The notes under the pieces are model-generated. The model was not told the DNA's origin and searched no databases. It saw nothing but the letters and a program-made list of their open reading frames with translations. Positions 63,691 to 64,000 of a stretch of 64,000 bases of DNA are shown piece by piece. The DNA comes from Hexactinellida sp. DTS-2022. Its lineage: Eukaryota > Porifera > Hexactinellida. A program made the translations under genes and the position numbers. The stretch spans positions 4,030,001 through 4,094,000 of the forward strand of contig JAPNXP010000008.1 in the NCBI GenBank assembly GCA_028753945.1, given 5' to 3'. Position 1 is the first letter of the stretch; every line of letters begins with the position of its first letter.

Positions 63691-64000
63691 GGAAATAGAA
63701 TTGTCAAATGGAATGTCGAAAATGGTTTACACTCGAATTAGCAATTCTAAAACGAGCAAGTAATGAATAGATCGTCTTACAGTATTCTATTATGGTTAGA
63801 AAACAAGTCAACTATACTATGAATAGGAACCATCATAATAATTAGGTTCTTGTTCAGATAAAAAGAGGAACAATCAAGAATTTATTATAATGACGTCATA
63901 AAAATAGAAGTTGTAAAGTTATATATAATTTCATCAGATCACTATTCTGAAAATAAGTTAGTTACGACGCTGAATTAATTATGAGGCCCAATAGATTCCC
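63691..64000. other. Upstream region of the last zinc-finger gene
   Basis: The final 310 bp lie 5' of the minus-strand zinc-finger gene. TGACGTCATA (63891-63900) is a perfect CRE/ATF-type palindrome that could be a promoter element. No coding sequence was seen. Confidence 0.4.

Noticed and set aside
1..64000. tRNA, rRNA and snRNA genes
   Set aside because: No conserved cores (for example tRNA A and B boxes with a foldable cloverleaf) were recognised by eye. A tRNAscan/Infernal run would be needed to exclude them.

Overview
This is animal nuclear DNA. It carries intron-rich genes with short GT-AG introns (often 50-100 bases), metazoan extracellular domains (NIDO, AMOP, VWD, Ca-binding EGF, vWA, Ig, FN3), a receptor tyrosine phosphatase family and the ciliary gene IFT140. 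The AT-rich, compact layout would suit a non-bilaterian such as a sponge, but the sequence alone does not settle the species. No rRNA, tRNA, CRISPR array or bacterial operon was seen.

Layout: 1-7874 (+) is the 3' part of a receptor tyrosine phosphatase with a NIDO-AMOP-VWD-EGF ectodomain. 8184-11446 (-) is a ZnT/SLC30 zinc transporter with two candidate first exons. 12348-12815 (-) is ORMDL. 13696-15966 (+) is an intronless NagB/PIG-L-like fusion. 16141-26235 (-) is IFT140, with a complete NHL-repeat gene (22587-24035) nested on the same strand in one intron. 26353-35597 (-) is a full-length, inverted paralogue of the first receptor phosphatase (Ig-FN3-NIDO-AMOP-VWD-vWA-TM-PTP). 36007-36588 (+) is a TM2-domain protein. 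37170-39651 (-) holds two bZIP-like paralogues. 40533-41906 (+) is GTF2H4 (TFIIH p52). 43546-46866 (-) is the C-terminal half of a TRAPPC9/Trs120 homologue with no visible N-terminal half.

From 48981 to 63690 there is a cluster of six intronless zinc-finger genes (two +, four -), interrupted only by a small four-helix membrane protein gene (61687-62196, +). One member carries a ZGPAT-like G-patch. Another is a 1562-residue protein with a long KSDS/KLAS repeat and an RS domain. They look like a local, fast-evolving family.

Introns and intergenic DNA hold many short non-autonomous transposons. These begin TACAG(T) and end (A)CTGTA, with termini of the CAGTAGAACCTCGTTAAT type. There are also minisatellites and two unusual structures: a 76-bp perfect direct repeat around a 1.4-kb non-coding block, and a perfect 27-bp-arm palindrome.

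The most novel candidates are the matrix-receptor-like ectodomain joined to a tyrosine phosphatase, the divergence of its two copies (EGF versus vWA, WPE versus WPD, and a 108-bp stretch that stayed identical), and the intronless zinc-finger cluster. Exon borders were placed by eye from reading frame, GT-AG signals and phase, so single borders may be off.
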